Part shown: piece by piece, positions 61,401-64,000 of the stretch
Layout: each line of letters begins with the position of its first letter
Numbering within the stretch: position 1 is the first letter of the stretch
Origin: Steinernema hermaphroditum
Lineage: Eukaryota; Nematoda; Chromadorea; Rhabditida; Steinernematidae
Length of the DNA: 64,000 nucleotides
Assembly: GCA_030435675.1 (NCBI GenBank)
Contig: CM059625.1
Location: 6,200,001 to 6,264,000, forward strand
Direction: 5' to 3'
Notes under the pieces: model-generated
Told to the model about the DNA's origin: nothing
What the model saw: only the letters and a program-made list of their open reading frames with translations
Databases searched by the model: none
Position numbers and translations under genes: made by a program

Positions 61401-64000
61401 ATCGAGGTGTGGGGGCTCGACGCATCGGAGGAGGGCATCGAGATATATAGACAGATTCCCTGTCTGAATAGCTGACGCTTCGGACGAAGCGTATCGAGGT
61501 TGGGGACTCGACGTATCGGAGGTAGGGCATCGAGACATATAGACAGATTCCCTGTCTGAAGAGCTGACGCTTCGGACGAAGCGTGTCGAGGTTGGCGACT
61601 CGACGCATCGGAGGTAGGGCATCGAGACATATAGACAGATTCCCTGTCTGAAGAGCTGACGCTTCGGACGAAGGGTATCGAGGTTGGGGACTCGACGCTT
61701 CGAAGGTAGGGCATCGAGGTTGGGGACTCGACGCATCGGAGGTAGGGCATCGAGACATATAGACAGATTCCCTGTCTGAATAGCTGACGCTTCGGACGAA
61801 GCGTGTCGAGGTTGGCGACTCGACGCATCGGAGGTAGGGCATCGAGACATATAGACAGATTCCCTGTCTGAAGAGCTGACGCTTCGGACGAAGCGTATCG
61901 AGGTTGGGGACTCGACGCATCGGAGGTAGGGCATCGAGACATATAGACAGATTCCCTGTCTGAAGAGCTGACGCTTCGGACGAAGGGTCGAGGTTGGGGA
62001 CTCGACGCTTCGGAGGTAGGGGCATCGATCGGAGGAGGGCATCGAGACATATAGACAGATTCCCTGTCTGAAGAGCTGACGCTTCGGACGAAGGGTATCG
62101 AGGTTGGGGACTCGACGTATCGGAGGTAGGGCATCGAGACATATAGACAGATTCCCTGTCTGAAGAGCTGACGCTTCGGACGAAGCGTGTCGAGGTTGGG
62201 GACTCGACGCATCGGAGGTAGGGCATCGAGACATATAGACAGATTCCCTGTCTGAATAGCTGACGCTTCGGACGAAGGGTATCGAGGTTGGGGACTCGAC
62301 GCTTCGAAGGTAGGGCATCGAGGTTGGGGACTCGACGCATCGGAGGTAGGGCATCGAGACATATAGACAGATTCCCTGTCTGAAGAGCTGACGCTTCGGA
62401 CGAAGCGTGTCGAGGTTGGCGACTCGAGGCATCGGAGGTAGGGCATCGAGACATATAGACAGATTCCCTGTCTGAAGAGCTGACGCTTCGGACGAAGGGT
62501 ATCGAGGTTGGGGACTCGACGCTTCGAAGGTAGGGCATCGAGGTTGGGGAGGGGGTAGGGCATCGAGACATATAGACAGATTCCCTGTCTGAAGAGCTGA
62601 CGCTTCGGAACGAAGGGCATCGAGGTTGGGGACTCGACGCTTCGGAGGTAGGGCATCGAGACATATAGACAGATTCCCTGTCTGAATAGCTGACGCTTCG
62701 GACGAAGGGTATCGAGGTTGGGGACTCGACGCATCGGAGGTAGGGCATCGAGACATATAGACAGATTCCGTGTCTGAAGAGCTGACGCTTCGGACGAAGG
62801 GTATCGAGGTTGGGGACTCGACGCATCGGAGGTAGGGCATCGAGACATATAGACAGATTCCCTGTCTGAAGAGCTGACGCTTCGGACGAAGGGTATCGAG
62901 GTTGGGGACTCGACGCATCGGAGGTAGGGCATCGAGACATATAGACAGATTCCCTGTCTGAAGAGCTGACGCTTCGGACGAAGGGTATCGAGGTTGGGGA
63001 CTCGACGCTTCGAAGGTAGGGCATCGAGGTTGGGGACTCGACGCATCGGAGGTAGGGCATCGAGACATATAGACAGATTCCCTGTCTGAATAGCTGACGC
63101 TTCGGACGAAGGGTGTCGAGGTTGGCGACTCGACGCATCGGAGGTAGGGCATCGAGACATATAGACAGATTCCCTGTCTGAAGAGCTGACGCTTCGGACG
63201 AAGGGTATCGAGGTTGGGGACTCGACGCTTCGAAGGTAGGGCATCGAGGTTGGGGACTCGACGCATCGGAGGTAGGGCATCGAGACATATAGACAGATTC
63301 CCTGTCTGAATAGCTGACGCTTCGGACGAAGGGTATCGAGGTTGGGGACTCGACGCATCGGAGGTAGGGCATCGAGACATATAGACAGATTCCCTGTCTG
63401 AAGAGCTGACGCTTCGGACGAAGGGTATCGAGGTTGGGGACTCGACGCATCGAAGGTAGGGCATCGAGACATATAGACAGATTCCCTGTCTGAAGAGCTG
63501 ACGCTTCGGACGAAGGGTATCGAGGTTGGGGACTCGACGCATCGGAGGTAGGGCATCGAGACATATAGACAGATTCCCTGTCTGAAGAGCTGACGCTTCG
63601 GACGAAGGGTATCGAGGTTGGGGACTCGACGCTTCGAAGGTAGGGCATCGAGGTGGGGGTCGACGTCGGAGGAAGGGCATCGAGACATATAGACAGATTC
63701 CCTGTCTGAATAGCTGACGCTTCGGACGAAGGGTATCGAGGTTGGGGACTCGACGCATCGGAGGTAGGGCATCGAGACATATAGACAGATTCCCTGTCTG
63801 AATAGCTGACGCTTCGGACGAAGGGTGTCGAGGTTGGGGACTCGACGCATCGGAGGTAGGGCATCGAGACATATAGACAGATTCCCTGTCTGAAGAGCTG
63901 ACGCTTCGGACGAAGGGTATCGAGGTTGGGGACTCGACGCTTCGAAGGTAGGGCATCGAGGTTGGGGGCTCGACGTACGGAGGTAGGGCATCGAGACATA

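Larger units (their letters stand above)
49848..64000. repeat. Satellite array, right block (92/128-bp monomers)
   Basis: Continuation of the same array in the same orientation and with the same variant set. From the gap to about 54.1 kb a large share of units begin gaatag instead of gaagag (about 26 counted by eye). Many here carry gcgtgtc, and 92-bp units often precede a 128-bp unit. Small scrambled junctions occur near 50229, 50296, 51064, 51952, 55990, 56771, 58421 and 60000. The array runs off the right edge inside a unit (…catcgagacata), so its end is not in the window. Confidence 0.98.

Noticed and set aside
1..64000. CRISPR array
   Set aside because: The repeats are direct and regular, but there are no unique spacers: everything between dyads is itself repeated. 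No cas-like coding sequence is present.
1..64000. Transposon or terminal inverted repeats
   Set aside because: The inverted repeats are short, occur once or twice per 92 bp, and do not flank a coding or unique segment.
1..64000. Telomeric repeat
   Set aside because: gtaggg resembles the ttaggg unit but occurs singly within each module, never in short tandem runs.
1..64000. Alpha-satellite-like or other well-known centromere monomer
   Set aside because: Unit lengths (92, 128, 164 bp) and sequence do not match the 171-bp primate monomer or other families I can recall; no identification was forced.
1..64000. rRNA, tRNA or other RNA genes
   Set aside because: No stretch outside the repeat is long enough, and the repeat does not resemble tRNA or rRNA motifs.

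Overview
The whole window is one head-to-tail satellite DNA array. It is interrupted only by a run of exactly 500 N (49348-49847), which is an assembly gap of unknown true size. Array sequence reaches both window edges and no unique flank is visible, so the array is longer than the roughly 63.5 kb of readable sequence. I see no credible protein-coding gene, RNA gene, mobile element or CRISPR array.

The basic monomer is 92 bp and about 55% G+C by my count of one unit. It has two parts: a 56-bp segment holding a short dyad (agacag-attcc-ctgtct) and a 36-bp module running from cgaggttgggg to gtagggcat. When the 36-bp module is doubled the unit is 128 bp; when it is tripled the unit is 164 bp. 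Rarer units of 106 and 114 bp gain only 14 or 22 bp of the module. I estimate about 600 units from a mean spacing near 106 bp; this is not an exact count. The same orientation holds throughout.

Layout: 1-3218 contains the clearest higher-order structure, a strict 128/92 alternation (220-bp dimer) from 1771 to 3218. From 3219 to about 11.8 kb there are mixed units, many with ggcgact and gaatag variants. From 11.8 to 17.39 kb the block is more homogeneous and has no gaatag variant that I could find. From 17.4 to 41 kb the units are mixed, with most of the scrambled junctions. From 41 kb to the gap, and from the gap to about 57 kb, gaatag units are common and a second 92/128 dimer pattern recurs. 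From 57 to 64 kb the units are mixed again. Linked rare variants mark copies duplicated about 2.8 and 3.4 kb apart.

The array, the 500-N scaffold gap and the absence of genes point to a eukaryotic chromosome assembly, for example a centromeric, pericentromeric or subtelomeric heterochromatin block. CpG is not depleted in the monomer, which argues against a heavily methylated vertebrate-type genome. I do not recognise the satellite family and cannot name the organism. The very long reading frames on the minus strand arise because the reverse complement of the monomer has no stop triplet in any frame; they are not evidence of genes.
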